The notes: a model not told the origin generated them from the letters alone. Positions 35,599 through 46,254 are shown, counted from the first letter of the stretch. The stretch: 64,000 bases of DNA from Kovacikia minuta CCNUW1 (GCF_020091585.1 NZ_CP083582.1:4030001-4094000), one strand, 5' to 3'. A program made the numbers and translations.

Positions 35599-37113
35599 AT
35601 GGCAAGAGACTTGCGGGGATTTATTCAACTTCTGGAACAGCGGGGACAACTCCGGCGAATCAAAGCACTCGTTGATCCAGATTTGGAAATTGCCGAGATT
35701 GCAAATCGGATGTTGCAACAGGGTGGACCTGCGCTCCTGTTTGAAAATGTCAAAGGTTCTCCCCATCCGGTTGCCATCAATTTAATGGGTACCGTCGAAC
35801 GAATTTGCTGGGCAATGAATCGGGAAAAGCCAGAAGACCTGGAGGATTTGGGTAAGAAGCTGGCACTTCTGTACCAACCCAGACCCCCCAAGAAAGTATC
35901 GCAGGCGGTGGAGTTGGGTCAGGCGTTGTTTGATGTGATTAAAGCTCAACCCGCACGGGATTTGTTTCCACCCTGCCATCAGGTTGTGCTTCAAAATGAG
36001 GACGTGGACTTAAACGAGTTGCCACTGCTGCGGGTCTATCCCCATGATGCAAATAAAGTCGTCACGCTGGGTTTGATGATTACACGGGACTGCGAGACGA
36101 AGATTCCGAATGTGGGGGTCTACCGTTTGCAATTGCAGTCTAAAAACACCATGACCGTCCAGTGGCTTTCGGTGCGAGGAGCCACACGCCACCTGCGCAA
36201 AGCAGCAGAGAAGGGACAAAAATTGGAGGTGGCGATCGCCCTGGGGGTTGATCCTTTAATCATCATGGCAGCCGCAACCCCTCTACCGATCGATCTTTCA
36301 GAATGGCTTTTTGCTGGACTTTACAGCGGTTCAGGGGTTCACCTGGCCAAATGTAAAACGGTGGATTTAGAGGTTCCCGCCGACTCGGAGATTGTTTTAG
36401 AAGGAACGATTACACCCGGTGAAGTCGGTATTGATGGTCCCGCAGGCGATCACATGGGCTTCTATGGGGGAGTGAATCAAGCCGCACCCCTGATCCGATT
36501 TCACTGCATGACTCACCGCAAAAACCCAATCTATCTCACGACCTTCAGCGGTCGTCCTCCCAAGGAGGACGCCATGATGGCACTGGCGCTCAACCGCATC
36601 TACACTCCCATTCTGCGGCAACAGGTGCCAGAAATTGTTGACTTCTTCCTGCCGATGGAAACCCTGAGTTATAAGGCTGCCGTGCTTTCCATTGACAAAG
36701 CCTATCCGGGTCATGCCCGTCGGGCAGCCCTGGCATTTTGGAGTGCCTTACCCCAGTTTACTTACACCAAATTCGTGATCATCGTCGATAAGGAAATCAA
36801 CATTCGCGATCCACGGGCGGTTGTCTGGGCGATCGCCTCCAAGGTTGACCCTGCCCGCGATGTTTTCATTCTGCCCGATACTCCCTTCGATTCCCTCGAT
36901 TTTGCCACCGACAAAGCTGGGCTGGGGGGGCGGATGGGGATTGATGCCACCACCAAAATTCCACCCGAAACCGATCGGGTCTGGAACGCCCCCCTGGAGT
37001 CTGACCCGGAGGTGGCTGCCATGTGTGATCGACGCTGGGCAGAATACGGCTTAGCAGATTTGCAACTGGGTGAAGTTAATCCAAACCTGTTTGGCTACGA
37101 CATGCAGTTGTAG
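35599..37113 (+). CDS. ubiD: UbiD-family decarboxylase
   Basis: A 504-residue prenylated-FMN-dependent decarboxylase. It starts MARDLRGFIQLLEQRGQLRR and shows family motifs: GPALLFENVKGSPHPVAINL, PNVGVYRLQLQSKNTMTVQW (cofactor contacts), GVDPLIIMAAATPLP, EIVLEGTITPGEVGIDGPAG and DHMGFYGGVN. In cyanobacteria UbiD homologues decarboxylate the solanesylated hydroxybenzoate intermediate of plastoquinone synthesis, which is the likely role; the cofactor-making ubiX is not in the window. The length is typical for the family and the gene looks intact. Confidence 0.92.
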   Translation: MARDLRGFIQLLEQRGQLRRIKALVDPDLEIAEIANRMLQQGGPALLFENVKGSPHPVAINLMGTVERICWAMNREKPEDLEDLGKKLALLYQPRPPKKVSQAVELGQALFDVIKAQPARDLFPPCHQVVLQNEDVDLNELPLLRVYPHDANKVVTLGLMITRDCETKIPNVGVYRLQLQSKNTMTVQWLSVRGATRHLRKAAEKGQKLEVAIALGVDPLIIMAAATPLPIDLSEWLFAGLYSGSGVHLAKCKTVDLEVPADSEIVLEGTITPGEVGIDGPAGDHMGFYGGVNQAAPLIRFHCMTHRKNPIYLTTFSGRPPKEDAMMALALNRIYTPILRQQVPEIVDFFLPMETLSYKAAVLSIDKAYPGHARRAALAFWSALPQFTYTKFVIIVDKEINIRDPRAVVWAIASKVDPARDVFILPDTPFDSLDFATDKAGLGGRMGIDATTKIPPETDRVWNAPLESDPEVAAMCDRRWAEYGLADLQLGEVNPNLFGYDMQL

Positions 37114-37135
37114 GGGAGAGCAGGAACCGTGGGCG

Positions 37136-37645
37136 TTACAGCCGCGTTTCGTCCCGTCGATCGAGGATGGTGACATTTGGCTGGGGATGTTCGATCCGAG
37201 GATCACGATCGCGGTGAGTCGGATCAACATCGGGTGCTAGACGGTCAACCGATGCCTGAGGGTGACGAGTTACATCCCCATCAGCCACGTCAAACAGGCT
37301 CCATTCGTGGATATTATGACGGTGCAAAATGGCTTCTGCCTGCCGCGTTTCCGCCTCGGTGCCGTTAATCATTACCAGGTAATCCCCTCTGGCAACGCGA
37401 TCGTTATAAACTTTCGCGCGGTCTTCAGGTATCCCTGTGCCAACAAGTGCTCCGGTTAACCCGCCAGCAGTAGCCCCGATCGCCCCACCTGTCAGTGCGG
37501 TAGCGAGCGCAGTTGCCGCTGCCCCGCCAAGCATTACAGGACCAAATCCGGGGATAGCCAGTGTCCCAAGTCCCACCAGCAAGCCACCCAGCCCACCGAG
37601 AGCGCCGCCCGTAGCGGCTCCAGCTTTATTGAGCAGACCGCTCAT
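37136..37645 (-). CDS. Glycine-zipper general stress protein, N-terminus replaced
   Basis: A 169-residue protein started at MSGLLNKAGAATGGALGG; an in-frame GTG at 37660 is also possible. It has a long glycine/alanine zipper (LGGLLVGLGTLAIPGFGPVM, then ALTGGAIGATAGGLTGALVG) and a C-terminal ferredoxin-like half (ARGDYLVMINGTEAETRQAE, AILHRHNIHEWSLFDV) followed by a charged tail. Relatives carry an N-terminal domain before the zipper that is similar to the C-terminal half. Here that part is missing, and the DNA just upstream is an ISKra4 transposase relic, so the present start codon may derive from the transposon. Function: stress-associated, mechanism unknown. Confidence 0.65.
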   Translation of the reverse strand: MSGLLNKAGAATGGALGGLGGLLVGLGTLAIPGFGPVMLGGAAATALATALTGGAIGATAGGLTGALVGTGIPEDRAKVYNDRVARGDYLVMINGTEAETRQAEAILHRHNIHEWSLFDVADGDVTRHPQASVDRLAPDVDPTHRDRDPRIEHPQPNVTILDRRDETRL

Positions 37646-37987
37646 AGGACCCATTCGCACTCAAAATCAGGCAGCATTTCTCCAGGTAAGGACTTAACTG
37701 AGTGCGCTCTTTTACGTTCAAGACTTTCGCTTGGTTTTCGGTGATGCTGATTGTGCCAAGGATACTTTTGAGTTGCCGACTTCGTTCGCTGCTGGTGCCG
37801 CTTGCCGTTGTGATAAAAAATTACCGATTTCTGGACTCACCTGTTCCAGGACATGCCCTCATACTGCCGCTTCGATGCCTTCAAGTGTGACTAATTGCTC
37901 TGGATCTGTTTCGTCGTAGAGCAATGCTGCTATTGCACGAGCGTGAGCTTGTATTTGTTGAAGTTTTTCGGCATCCATCGTAGGCAT
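37640..37987 (-). pseudogene. ISKra4-family transposase remnant
   Basis: The minus strand reads MDAEKLQQIQAHARAIAALL, YDETDPEQLVTLEGIEAAV, an in-frame TGA where an Arg codon is expected, then GHVLEQVSPEIGNFL. In another frame QLSPYLEKCCLILSANGSYE follows. This matches the N-terminal third of ISKra4-type transposases, which share ETDPEQL, GIE..VR and YLEKCCL.LSAN wording. One nonsense codon, at least one frameshift and loss of the rest make it a relic. Confidence 0.6.
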
Positions 37988-38225
37988 CCTTGAGGAATAG
38001 CATGGGTTCTCTTTAGAATAATCGAGTCTTCCTGATTGATTCTCTAAGTATTTAGACTCATTACACAACTGGGATGCACCCCCCTGGAACTACTTGCTGA
38101 ATAGTTTCCAGAGGAAATGCATAAAAAGTGTCACAGGATATATGTATTTTTTTTGTAAAAGAATATTTTTGCCGTTCAAACCTGCTGCTTGAGATCCATC
38201 ACCACATCTCATTCGGTTCATTTTT

Positions 38226-38356
38226 GGACAAAATCGCTTTAAAACTGGTTTAAAAATTTAAGCGACTGCTCTAGCCCCTGGAATGCCTAAAGTCCGTTTT
38301 TTTGGACAAAATCGCTTTAAAACCGGACAAAATCACTTTAATGGACACAAATTGCC
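38226..38356. repeat. Directly repeated GGACAAAATCGCTTTAA, Tn7-like end
   Basis: GGACAAAATCGCTTTAAAAC occurs at 38226 and 38304 with the close copy GGACAAAATCACTTTAA at 38325 and a partial one (GGACACAAATTGCC) at 38343. Repeats of about 17-20 bp with such spacing are typical TnsB/TniA binding sites at ends of Tn7-like or Tn5053-like transposons. No transposase gene is present, so this may be a relic end. Confidence 0.5.
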
Positions 38357-38721
38357 AAAAAAAATTGCCTGACCCTAATAAGCCCCCAGGATCAGGCAGT
38401 CTACCTGTAAGGACGCTTTCCTAATGAAAGAGCTATACGAACATAGTTGCCCCCTATCGTTCTCTAGCCCTTCCGATTGCGTTCCTCAGATATATAACAA
38501 TTTTGATATGAGATGCATATCAAAACCATCCGACATAGTACCCAAATTTTATTCAAAGGTGAAATGAAATCCTTAAAATTTCATCCGTATTTCTACTCTC
38601 CTCTCAGAGAAAGCACGACTGAGGGATGTATCCTACCATTAGGGAGTAAGACGGATGCGGCGAGACGAAAACGTGGAATTCCAATCAAGAGTGGGGCTAG
38701 GAAGGATAAGGTAATGTATTT
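38357..38721. other. Intergenic region next to the repeat cluster
   Basis: A 7-bp hairpin TGCCTGA/TCAGGCA (38366-38372, 38392-38398) follows the repeats. A 70-codon plus-strand frame at 38513-38725 is not convincing, because its composition is basic and repeat-like. It also covers the 3' side of the histidine kinase gene. Confidence 0.45.
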
Positions 38722-41700
38722 TTAGACCCGGTATGCTTGCATTAGGGCTACTTTAACCCGTTCGAATTCAGCCTCAAGTTGGGAAACCATTTCGTCTCCG
38801 GGAATTTTTCCGGTATGGGCGATCGTCTCTAATTCCTGACAAAACCTGGCGAGGGTAGTTGCCCCCAGGGTTGCACTACTAGACTTAAGCGAATGGGCTG
38901 CCCGTTCTAGTTCAACCACCTTTTGTTGGGCGCTCGCATGCCGTAGGGTTTGGAGGAGACCGGGTGTATCGGCAAGATAGCAATCGATCAATTCAATCAA
39001 TATCTCTGGGGCATCTTTACCCAGGTCTTCCTGTAGGTGTTGGAGAATCCGAAGGTCAATTGAGGCGGATGGGGCGTAGGGGGGGGAGGAAGAGATTTGA
39101 GTTTTAAGTTCTAAGTTTTGAGTTAATTCTGGCTCCTGGCTCCTCGTCTCTGGTTTCTCCAATCGCTGACATTGGCTCAGGGCCTGGGCAAGGTTTTCAA
39201 TTCGCAGGGGTTTGCTCAGATAGTCGTCCATTCCTGCCTGAAGGCACTTTTCGCGATCGCCCGACATCGCATTGGCAGTCATCGCAATAATTCGTATCTC
39301 CGTGTCTGCGTGTCTGCGTGTTTCCTTCTGGCTCCCCAGTTCTTTTTCCCTTCCCCATTCCTGACGAATCTGGCGGGTTGTTTCCAGTCCATCCATTTCA
39401 GGCATCTGAACATCCATCAGAATCACGTCATAGGGTTGACGGTGCAGGGCAGATAGCACCTCTAACCCATTGCCTGCCACATCAGCGCGGTATCCCAGCC
39501 GTTGCAACATCAACAGCGTCATTTTTTGGTTCACGGGATGGTCATCGGCGACCAGAATCCGCAGTGGTAACTTAGAGGCTAAGTCAAGGTCAACCCTGGA
39601 CAACCGGGAAACCGCAGGTTTAATGGGGATCGGCTGTTCTCCCAGGATTTCGGTCAGGGTGTTATGAAGCTGAGATTGCTTAATCGGTTTGTTTAGAAAT
39701 GCCGCGAAATTTACCGGATCGGATGGGCAAGTGATTTCCGCTTTAGCCAGAGAGGTCAGCATGACGAGGGGGAGCCGTTGCCCGTTGGGCTGTTTGCGAA
39801 TCTCGGCAGCCAGCATTAAGCCATCCAATTCGGGCATCAACATATCCAGGATTGCCAGGTCAAAGGGTTCCCCCTGGCGCAGCAGATTGAGGGCGGCTGC
39901 CCCAGAGGGAACTGCCTGGGGCAGCATGTTCCAGGATTGGGCTTGCAGGGTTAGAATTTGGCGATTCGTCTCGCTATCGTCTACAATAAGCAACCGCTTG
40001 CCAGTCAACAAGGAGTGTTGGTTAGATGGGTTGGTTGCCTGCAACTCACAAGCCGAGGGAACGGCGATCGTGAAGTAGAAGGTGGAGCCAGTGGAAGGCT
40101 CAAGGCTCAAGGATGAAGGATAGATTGAATTGGTATTTTTATCCTTTAGCGTTAAGCCTTTGTCCCTCCATTGGGGTGGGGGTGCCCCTGCAACACCGTC
40201 ACCACTCTCGACCCAAATTTTGCCACCCATTATCTGGCACAACTTTTTGCTAATGATGAGTCCCAAACCAGTGCCACCGTAGCGGCGGGTTGTGGAGGAA
40301 TCGACCTGGCTGAAGGACTTGAAAAGGCGTCCCATACGATCGGGGGGAATGCCAATGCCCGTATCTTTGACGGCAAATTGGATTTCGTAGAGGGGGGAGA
40401 CGGACTGGGGAGAAGCCCTGTCGATCGCTGCTGTAGCTGTCCGGGCGGTGACTGAAACGATCACTTCTCCGGTTTCCGTAAATTTAATCGCATTACTTAG
40501 CAGATTAACCAGGATCTGGCGTAGGCGGGTAACATCCCCCACAATTGTGGTCGGAACCTGAGGATCGATTAAATAAGCAAGTTCCAGACCTTTTTCCGCA
40601 GCTTTAGCCGCAAACAGATCCAGTGCTTCTTCGATGCAGGTTCGGAGTTGAAACGGCTGTTTTTCCAGTTCCAGCTTACCGGACTCGATTTTGGAGAAAT
40701 CTAAAATGTCGTTGATGATGGTCAGCAGGGCATCTCCACTGACGCGGATAGTTTCTACAAAATCCCGTTGTTGGGGCGTCAGGTTTGTATCTAACAGCAG
40801 ACCTGCCATCCCAATCACCGCATTCATAGGGGTGCGAATTTCATGGCTCATGATTGCCAGAAATTCACTCTTTGTCCGGTTTGCCTTGTCTGCACTCCGC
40901 CTTGCCTGTTCCAGGGCAACGTTCTGTTCCGTGAGTTTTTTGCGCTGGCGCATTTCCTGCTCTAGAAGCTGTGCCTGAGCCAGGGCAATACCAACCTGGT
41001 CGGCAACGGCTTCTAGTAGTTCAATTTCGTCCGTAGTCCAGTGTCGGAAGGTGCCGTAGTGGTAGATGCCAATGATGCCGTTGGGTTCGCCCTGGTAGGA
41101 AGTGCGAACTGCCAGCAGGGATTTAAGTTTTCTTTGCTGGGACAGAATTTTTTGGCAGGCAGGAATTGAAGCTTTGATCAGAGGGTCACGGTAAATGTTG
41201 GGAGATGCGATCGCCTGATCCTGCCCCAATAACCGTTCCACATAGGGGTTACCCGCAACTGGAATATCCAGCCCCATGATAGATTCATACTCTGGTTCGT
41301 GGTATTCCCCCATAATTGGAATCTGGGGGTTAGGCTTAGCCAAGTAGGTGTGAATGATACAGCGATTCACATTGAAGGTTTGCCCAATACAAGCGGCAGT
41401 TGTTTGAACGACCTGTTGGGCATCTAGGCTCTGGCGCACTTCCTGGGTAATATGCTTGAGCAGGGAAGCGCGATCTAGTAGTTGTTGAAGGGCGCGTTCC
41501 GCTTGTTTACGACTGGTAATGTCGCGAACCACAACAAGAACTTCATCCAGTCCACTCACAACAATCCGCGCTTCTTCACAGCAAAGCTTGCCATCCACGA
41601 CCCACTCAAACTCGTGAGTTTGGGACTGCCCTGTGGTTAAGGCTCGTTCAATACATACCTTTGCCTGTTGAGCAATCTCTGGTGGTAAAACCTGTTGGAT

Positions 41701-42388
41701 ATTGACCCCGTGTCTACCTATAACAGGCAGTACGATTTTAGAATTTCGCGGGGGCATGAAGTCGAGGTAGGTGCCATCCCGGTTGATTCGAATCAATAGG
41801 TCTGGAATGGCATCAATCAGGCTGTTGAGAAAATCGTGGGAAGCCTTCAGGTTGATCTCGGCTTGCTGACGTTCGGCAATGGCCCGATTTAAGGTTGCAA
41901 CATTCCGTCGTAGTTCCAACTGGGTAATGACTTGACGGGCGATCGCCGTTAAGGCTTTGCGTTGTTCCGGGTTCAATTCTCTGGGTTGGCGATCGATCAC
42001 ACACAAGGTTCCCAACGGGAACCCATCGGCATTGATCAGGGGTGCCCCGGCATAGAACCGGATATGGGGTTCCCCAAGCACCAGTGGGTTTGTGGCAAAC
42101 CGCTGGTCGGCTAACGCATCGGGAATGACAAACAGGTCTGGTTGCAAAATCGCGTGGGCACAGAATGAGACTGCCCGCGATGTTTCGGTTGCTACCAATC
42201 CCACCTTTGATTTGAACCACTGGCGATCGTGGCTCAATGAGGCTGACCAGTGCGATCGGCGTCTCACAAACGTGGGAAGCCAGGAACGTTAGCTCATCAA
42301 AATCAGCTTCTTCAGGAGTGTCAAGCACTCCATAACTCAGGAGTGCGGCAATTCTCTTCGCTTCGTTGGGGGGAATAGGTGCTGACAT
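38722..42388 (-). CDS. Hybrid histidine kinase (GAF-PAS-GAF-HisKA-HATPase-REC-REC-Hpt), one apparent frameshift
   Basis: A protein of about 1220 residues from ATG 42388 ([20 protein letters not shown]). The first GAF runs through an apparent +1 shift near 42231; removing one base gives [20 protein letters not shown] domain ([19 protein letters not shown]), a second GAF, and the HisKA box with His in [16 protein letters not shown] follow. HATPase has [16 protein letters not shown] and [11 protein letters not shown]. Two receivers carry Asp in [13 protein letters not shown] and [13 protein letters not shown], and an Hpt domain has His in [16 protein letters not shown]. This is a full BarA-like phosphorelay; its signal and output regulator are unknown. 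An ATG at 42267 gives an intact but GAF-truncated protein. Confidence 0.85.
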
Positions 42389-42527
42389 GTAGCAGGTAAT
42401 AGATGTTAGGCTCGTGTCAGATAATTTCGTTGCGATCGCTGAACCTTTTACAAAAATACCCAATTTCGCAGGCTAATTATTGCTCTGTAACAATAATCGG
42501 CGATTGCGTTCACCAATCAACCCGCCC

Positions 42528-43301
42528 ATGCTAATTCCTTTAACCCGCAAAACATTTGAATCTCTCATTCCCAGGGTTGCGACTGGTCCCCAGTATGTTT
42601 TCTACTGGGGGAAGGCGTCTGACTTTTTGAGGCGGCTGTTGATTTCGATCGTCGGCGTTACGATCGTGATTCTGGGCATCGGTCTGGTGGTTGGACCAGA
42701 CATCGGCTTTTTCCGCTTTTTGTTGGGAATCAGCATTGGGCTGTACTGGTTGTGGGGTCCTGTTCTATGGGCAAGTTTGCGGAATCTGGAGTATCGCAAA
42801 TTTTCCTATAGCGGCTTCTGGCAAGGCGAAGTTTTGGAGGTTTACCTGTCAGAAGAACTGATTGGTAAGGAAGAAACCGTCAATGAACGGGGAGATTTGG
42901 TTGTTGTCGAGAATCGGGAACGCTGCTTGAACATTGAGGTTGGAGACGAAAGTGGCTTTTCTACCCGATTGCAAGTTCCGCTGAACCGGAGTCATCAAGC
43001 AATTCGAGCAGGGGATGTGGCTGAAATGCTGGTGCTGTCGAATCGACGTGACCTTGGCCGGATTAGCAAAACCTCCGACATTTACATCCCCGACAATGAC
43101 ATCTGGGTGAGCGATTATCCCTATCTCCAACGGGAAGCGTTTGTAGAAGTGAGCCAGCGGCTCCACGCCCGAGAACAAATGGAACGGGAGCGATCGAACC
43201 GCAACAAACCTGATCCGGCTCCAACCGATCGCTCCAATCCTTCAGCTGGAGGCGCACTGGCCCGTCGCCCTCGCCGCAGGAACCCATCAACGGGCTGGTA
43301 G
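42528..43301 (+). CDS. Conserved cyanobacterial membrane protein
   Basis: A 257-residue protein started at the ATG at 42528 (MLIPLTRKTFESLIPRVATG). Two hydrophobic hairpin segments lie near residues 38-80 (LLISIVGVTIVILGIGLVVG and FFRFLLGISIGLYWLWGPVL). A soluble beta-rich domain follows (FSYSGFWQGEVLEVYLSEEL, LNIEVGDESGFSTRLQVPL), ending with a charged arginine-rich tail. Similar proteins in cyanobacteria are sometimes labelled phosphate transport permease-like, without evidence. It is convergent with cobH, 8 bases apart. Confidence 0.75.
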   Translation: MLIPLTRKTFESLIPRVATGPQYVFYWGKASDFLRRLLISIVGVTIVILGIGLVVGPDIGFFRFLLGISIGLYWLWGPVLWASLRNLEYRKFSYSGFWQGEVLEVYLSEELIGKEETVNERGDLVVVENRERCLNIEVGDESGFSTRLQVPLNRSHQAIRAGDVAEMLVLSNRRDLGRISKTSDIYIPDNDIWVSDYPYLQREAFVEVSQRLHAREQMERERSNRNKPDPAPTDRSNPSAGGALARRPRRRNPSTGW

Positions 43302-43309
43302 AAACCCCC

Positions 43310-43936
43310 TTACATTCCCCTGTTTTGCTCGCGCCCGTATGCTTGCCAGGCTAAATCGACTACCCCATTAACGATCGCCGCAGCAACAACAGAATTTCCT
43401 TTGCGACCCTCAACCCGGATGTGAGGAATGAGCGAGTCTGCCAGCCGCTTTTTTGCTGTTTCATCGACAAAATCAGAAGGGGTGGCAATTACCAGAGCCG
43501 GTCGAATTTCTTCTGTTTCAATCAGATCCACCAACGTGGTCAGGGCGGTTTGTGCCTGGCCGACCACAAATATGCCTTCCGGGTAACGCCGGGCTAAAGT
43601 CTCTATTCCCCATGCAGCCTGGGTTTTTTCTTTTTGGGGACGGGTGAGGGCGTCCATGCTGCAATAGACGGGATTGGCAAATGTATTCTGAATATTCGGA
43701 GTAATTCCAACCTGCACCATGGGCACATCTACAACGATGGTGCTGCGGGCTGCCAGCGCCGCTGCCCCAGATTGAAGCGCCGCCTCCGAAAAGCGAATCA
43801 GAGATTTGTACTCAAAATCAGCGGTAGCATAGATGACCCGACGGACAATCTCATATTCGGCGGGAGAAAATGTATGATCGCCAATTTCCCGATCGATGAT
43901 TGCCAAACTTTGAGCATCCGTTGCGTGCCACTCCAT
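43310..43936 (-). CDS. cobH: Precorrin-8X methylmutase
   Basis: A 208-residue CobH/CbiC enzyme started at MEWHATDAQSLAIIDREIGD; an upstream ATG at 43963 would add nine residues. It shifts a methyl group from C-11 to C-12 of precorrin-8X to give hydrogenobyrinic acid (or the cobalt equivalent) in B12 synthesis. Family motifs: RRVIYATADFEYKSLIRFSE, TIVVDVPMVQVGI (cobalt-precorrin contact region), YPEGIFVVGQAQTAL and LVIATPSDFVDETAKKRLAD. No other cob genes adjoin, as is normal for dispersed cyanobacterial B12 genes. No cobalamin riboswitch is visible in the leader. Confidence 0.92.
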   Translation of the reverse strand: MEWHATDAQSLAIIDREIGDHTFSPAEYEIVRRVIYATADFEYKSLIRFSEAALQSGAAALAARSTIVVDVPMVQVGITPNIQNTFANPVYCSMDALTRPQKEKTQAAWGIETLARRYPEGIFVVGQAQTALTTLVDLIETEEIRPALVIATPSDFVDETAKKRLADSLIPHIRVEGRKGNSVVAAAIVNGVVDLAWQAYGREQNRGM

Positions 43937-43963
43937 TGCTGCCCCTTTTGAGAACGCCGACAA

Positions 43964-44139
43964 AAAAAGGATAAAGGATAAGGGATAAAGGATAAAAAAG
44001 TTTTTAGCTTTTAGCTTTCGGCTTTCGGCTTTCAGCAGTTAGCCCTTTGCCCTGTGCTCTTTGCCTCTATCTCTCATCCCTCATCTCTCATCCTTTATCC
44101 TTCACCCTTTATCCTTTCCCCCTTTCCCCTTCCCCTTTC
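43964..44139. repeat. AAGGATA/TATCCTT heptamer repeats with inverted symmetry
   Basis: AAAGGATAAAGGATAAGGG units at 43969-44000 face TATCCTTCACCCTTTATCC units at 44095-44115, with TTTCGGC/CTTTAGC repeats between. The whole spacer could fold into one long imperfect hairpin; no gene is seen. Confidence 0.65.
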
Positions 44140-44985
44140 CTACGTTTCAGCAGAAGAACGATTCAAAATAGGGGTCAGGTAAGCGACGAGGGCTCCAATC
44201 AGGAAGCCAGAGAAGTTGCGGAATAGGGGCAACCAGTCAGTTGTACGGGAAACGACTGGACCAATGCCAAAGGCAACAAATAGAATTCCCCAGAGGGGAG
44301 AGAAAATTAGAACCCATTGCCAGGCAAAGGTCTGTCCTTCTTTGCGGGGTTGGGCGGCAAATCCACACACCAGCCCACCGACGATGGAGGTAATCAGGGT
44401 CAGAATCCATTGTTCCCTGGGTAAACCGGGAACAACCTGGCAACCGCCCTTACGCAGACAGGTTTTGATTGATTCCAGCGATTCCAGAATTGACTGGTCC
44501 TCTCCGTGATCGCGAACGAAAAATTGATTGCCAAAACGGGTCTGAAGTTCGATCCAGAAAGTCCGGGGCAATAGGGGGTAGAGGGCATCCCCCACATTAA
44601 AATTGAGTAGGTTGCCACCTCTGGGATCAGCGACCAGCAGCACACTATGATCGTCTAAGCCCCAGTATTCTTTAACCGCAGTGCCGGGGGTCCGTTCAAA
44701 TTGGGTCAGGACTCTCAATTTCCATCCTGTTTCCTGCTCAAATTGCTTCAAATCCTTGACCAGTGATTCTTCCTGAATGCTGGTTAACGCTTTTGCCAGG
44801 TCAATAACTGGGGTTTGGATATTGGGCAGCAGGTCTGGGTTGTTGTAGGCGTGGGCGATCGTAGCATTCTCAGAAAGACCGGGTGGATGAACCCAGACGA
44901 CACATACCAGGAGCAAAGCGACTGCGTAGCGCAGGCACTGACGAAAATAGAAAGATTGGCTAACTGGAACTTTAAGGGTGGACAT
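44140..44985 (-). CDS. psb32: TPM-domain protein, Psb32/TLP18.3-like
   Basis: A 281-residue membrane protein. An N-terminal signal (YAVALLLVCVVWVHPPGLS) is followed by the TPM domain (VIDLAKALTSIQEESLVKDL, WKLRVLTQFERTPGTAVKEY, VLLVADPRGGNLLNFNVG). Two C-terminal membrane helices follow (ILTLITSIVGGLVCGFA and WVLIFSPLWGILFVAFGIG). Cyanobacterial Psb32 and plant TLP18.3 have this layout and help photosystem II repair and protect it in strong light; a lumenal TPM domain is expected. It is monocistronic and divergent from the cysteine desulfurase gene. Confidence 0.85.
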   Translation of the reverse strand: MSTLKVPVSQSFYFRQCLRYAVALLLVCVVWVHPPGLSENATIAHAYNNPDLLPNIQTPVIDLAKALTSIQEESLVKDLKQFEQETGWKLRVLTQFERTPGTAVKEYWGLDDHSVLLVADPRGGNLLNFNVGDALYPLLPRTFWIELQTRFGNQFFVRDHGEDQSILESLESIKTCLRKGGCQVVPGLPREQWILTLITSIVGGLVCGFAAQPRKEGQTFAWQWVLIFSPLWGILFVAFGIGPVVSRTTDWLPLFRNFSGFLIGALVAYLTPILNRSSAET

Positions 44986-45102
44986 GGGGATATTGTTTAG
45001 CAGGACGAGCAGAAAAATGAATTTGCTTAACCTAACTTTACACTTGTTAATCTTGATCTAATAGTAAAAACCTGGACTTGTAACCGTCAATACTTTCATT
45101 GG

Positions 45103-46254
45103 ATGCTTTACCCTCCGATTTACCTTGATTGTCATGCCACTACTCCCGTTGACGAGAGAGTTTTGGCGGCAATGCTGCCCTTTTTTAGCAAGCATTTTGG
45201 CAATCCTGCCAGTGTCAGCCATTTCTATGGCTGGGAAGCAGAGACAGCGGTTAAGCAAGCTAGAGAAACATTGGCAGCGGCGATTCGTGCCACACCAGAA
45301 GAGATGATTTTCACCAGCGGGGCAACGGAGGCAAATAATTTAGCAATTAAGGGCGTAGCGGAGACCCGTTTTAGTCGGGGTCGCCACATCATTACCGTTG
45401 CAACGGAGCACAATGCGGTGCTTGACCCTTGCCGTTATTTGCAGTCGCTCGGTTTTGAAGTCACTTTTCTACCAGTACAGCGGGATGGTTTGATTGATCT
45501 GGCGGAATTGGAGCAGGCATTTCGATCGGACACGATTTTGGTGTCTGTGATGGCGGCGAACAACGAAATTGGAGTGTTGCAACCCCTGGCGCAAATTGGG
45601 GCGCTGTGTCGGGAGCATCAGGTCTTTTTCCACACGGATGCAGCGCAGGCGATCGGGAAAATCCCTTTAGATGTCGAGGCAATGTCTATTGATTTGATGT
45701 CCGTGACTGCCCACAAGGTCTACGGTCCTAAGGGAATTGGCGCACTTTATGTGCGGCGGCGAAACCCAAGGGTGCGGGTAGCGCCCCAACTGCATGGGGG
45801 TGGTCATGAACGGGGTTTGCGATCGGGAACCCTCTACACGCCTCAAATTGTGGGTTTTGCCAAAGCTGTCGAACTGGCGATCGCCGAAATGCCCACTGAG
45901 ACTGAACGATTGATTGGATTGCGCGATCGCCTCTGGCACCAGTTGAGCCAGCTAGAAGGTATTTTTCTCAACGGGCATCCAACCCTGCGCCTACCCGGAA
46001 ATCTCAATGTCAGTATTTCAGGGGTGGATGGGCAAGCACTCCTGCTGGGGGTGCAACCCGTGATGGCGGTTTCGTCTGGTTCTGCCTGCACCTCCGCTAA
46101 AATTGAACCGTCCCACGTCCTGGCAGCCCTGGGACTTCCTGACGCCCTGGCGTATGCCTCGATCCGCTTTGGCATTGGACGTTTCAATACCGAATCAGAA
46201 ATTGATCAAGCAGCGGCGGGAATGATTGCAACCGTGCGAGGACTCAGGGAGTAG
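45103..46254 (+). CDS. Cysteine desulfurase (NifS/IscS type)
   Basis: A 383-residue PLP enzyme that takes sulfur from cysteine for iron-sulfur clusters and other cofactors. It starts [23 protein letters not shown] contacts are visible: GATEANN near 73, His103 in TEHNAV, Asp179 in [12 protein letters not shown] and the Schiff-base Lys205 in [12 protein letters not shown]. The sulfur-accepting Cys329 lies in [10 protein letters not shown], the extended class I loop. No iscU or nif genes are adjacent, so it is likely one of several cyanobacterial housekeeping desulfurases. The length is normal for the family. Confidence 0.92.
   Translation: MLYPPIYLDCHATTPVDERVLAAMLPFFSKHFGNPASVSHFYGWEAETAVKQARETLAAAIRATPEEMIFTSGATEANNLAIKGVAETRFSRGRHIITVATEHNAVLDPCRYLQSLGFEVTFLPVQRDGLIDLAELEQAFRSDTILVSVMAANNEIGVLQPLAQIGALCREHQVFFHTDAAQAIGKIPLDVEAMSIDLMSVTAHKVYGPKGIGALYVRRRNPRVRVAPQLHGGGHERGLRSGTLYTPQIVGFAKAVELAIAEMPTETERLIGLRDRLWHQLSQLEGIFLNGHPTLRLPGNLNVSISGVDGQALLLGVQPVMAVSSGSACTSAKIEPSHVLAALGLPDALAYASIRFGIGRFNTESEIDQAAAGMIATVRGLRE

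Noticed and set aside
38513-38725. 70-codon ORF near the Tn7-like repeats
   Set aside because: Low-complexity basic sequence without ribosome site or homology I can recall.
41813-42463. Separate 216-codon gene at the start of the histidine kinase
   Set aside because: Only its first half is protein-like and it is the shifted front of the kinase's GAF domain.
43310-44139. Possible cobalamin riboswitch near cobH
   Set aside because: No B12-box wording found in the leader; only heptamer repeats are there.
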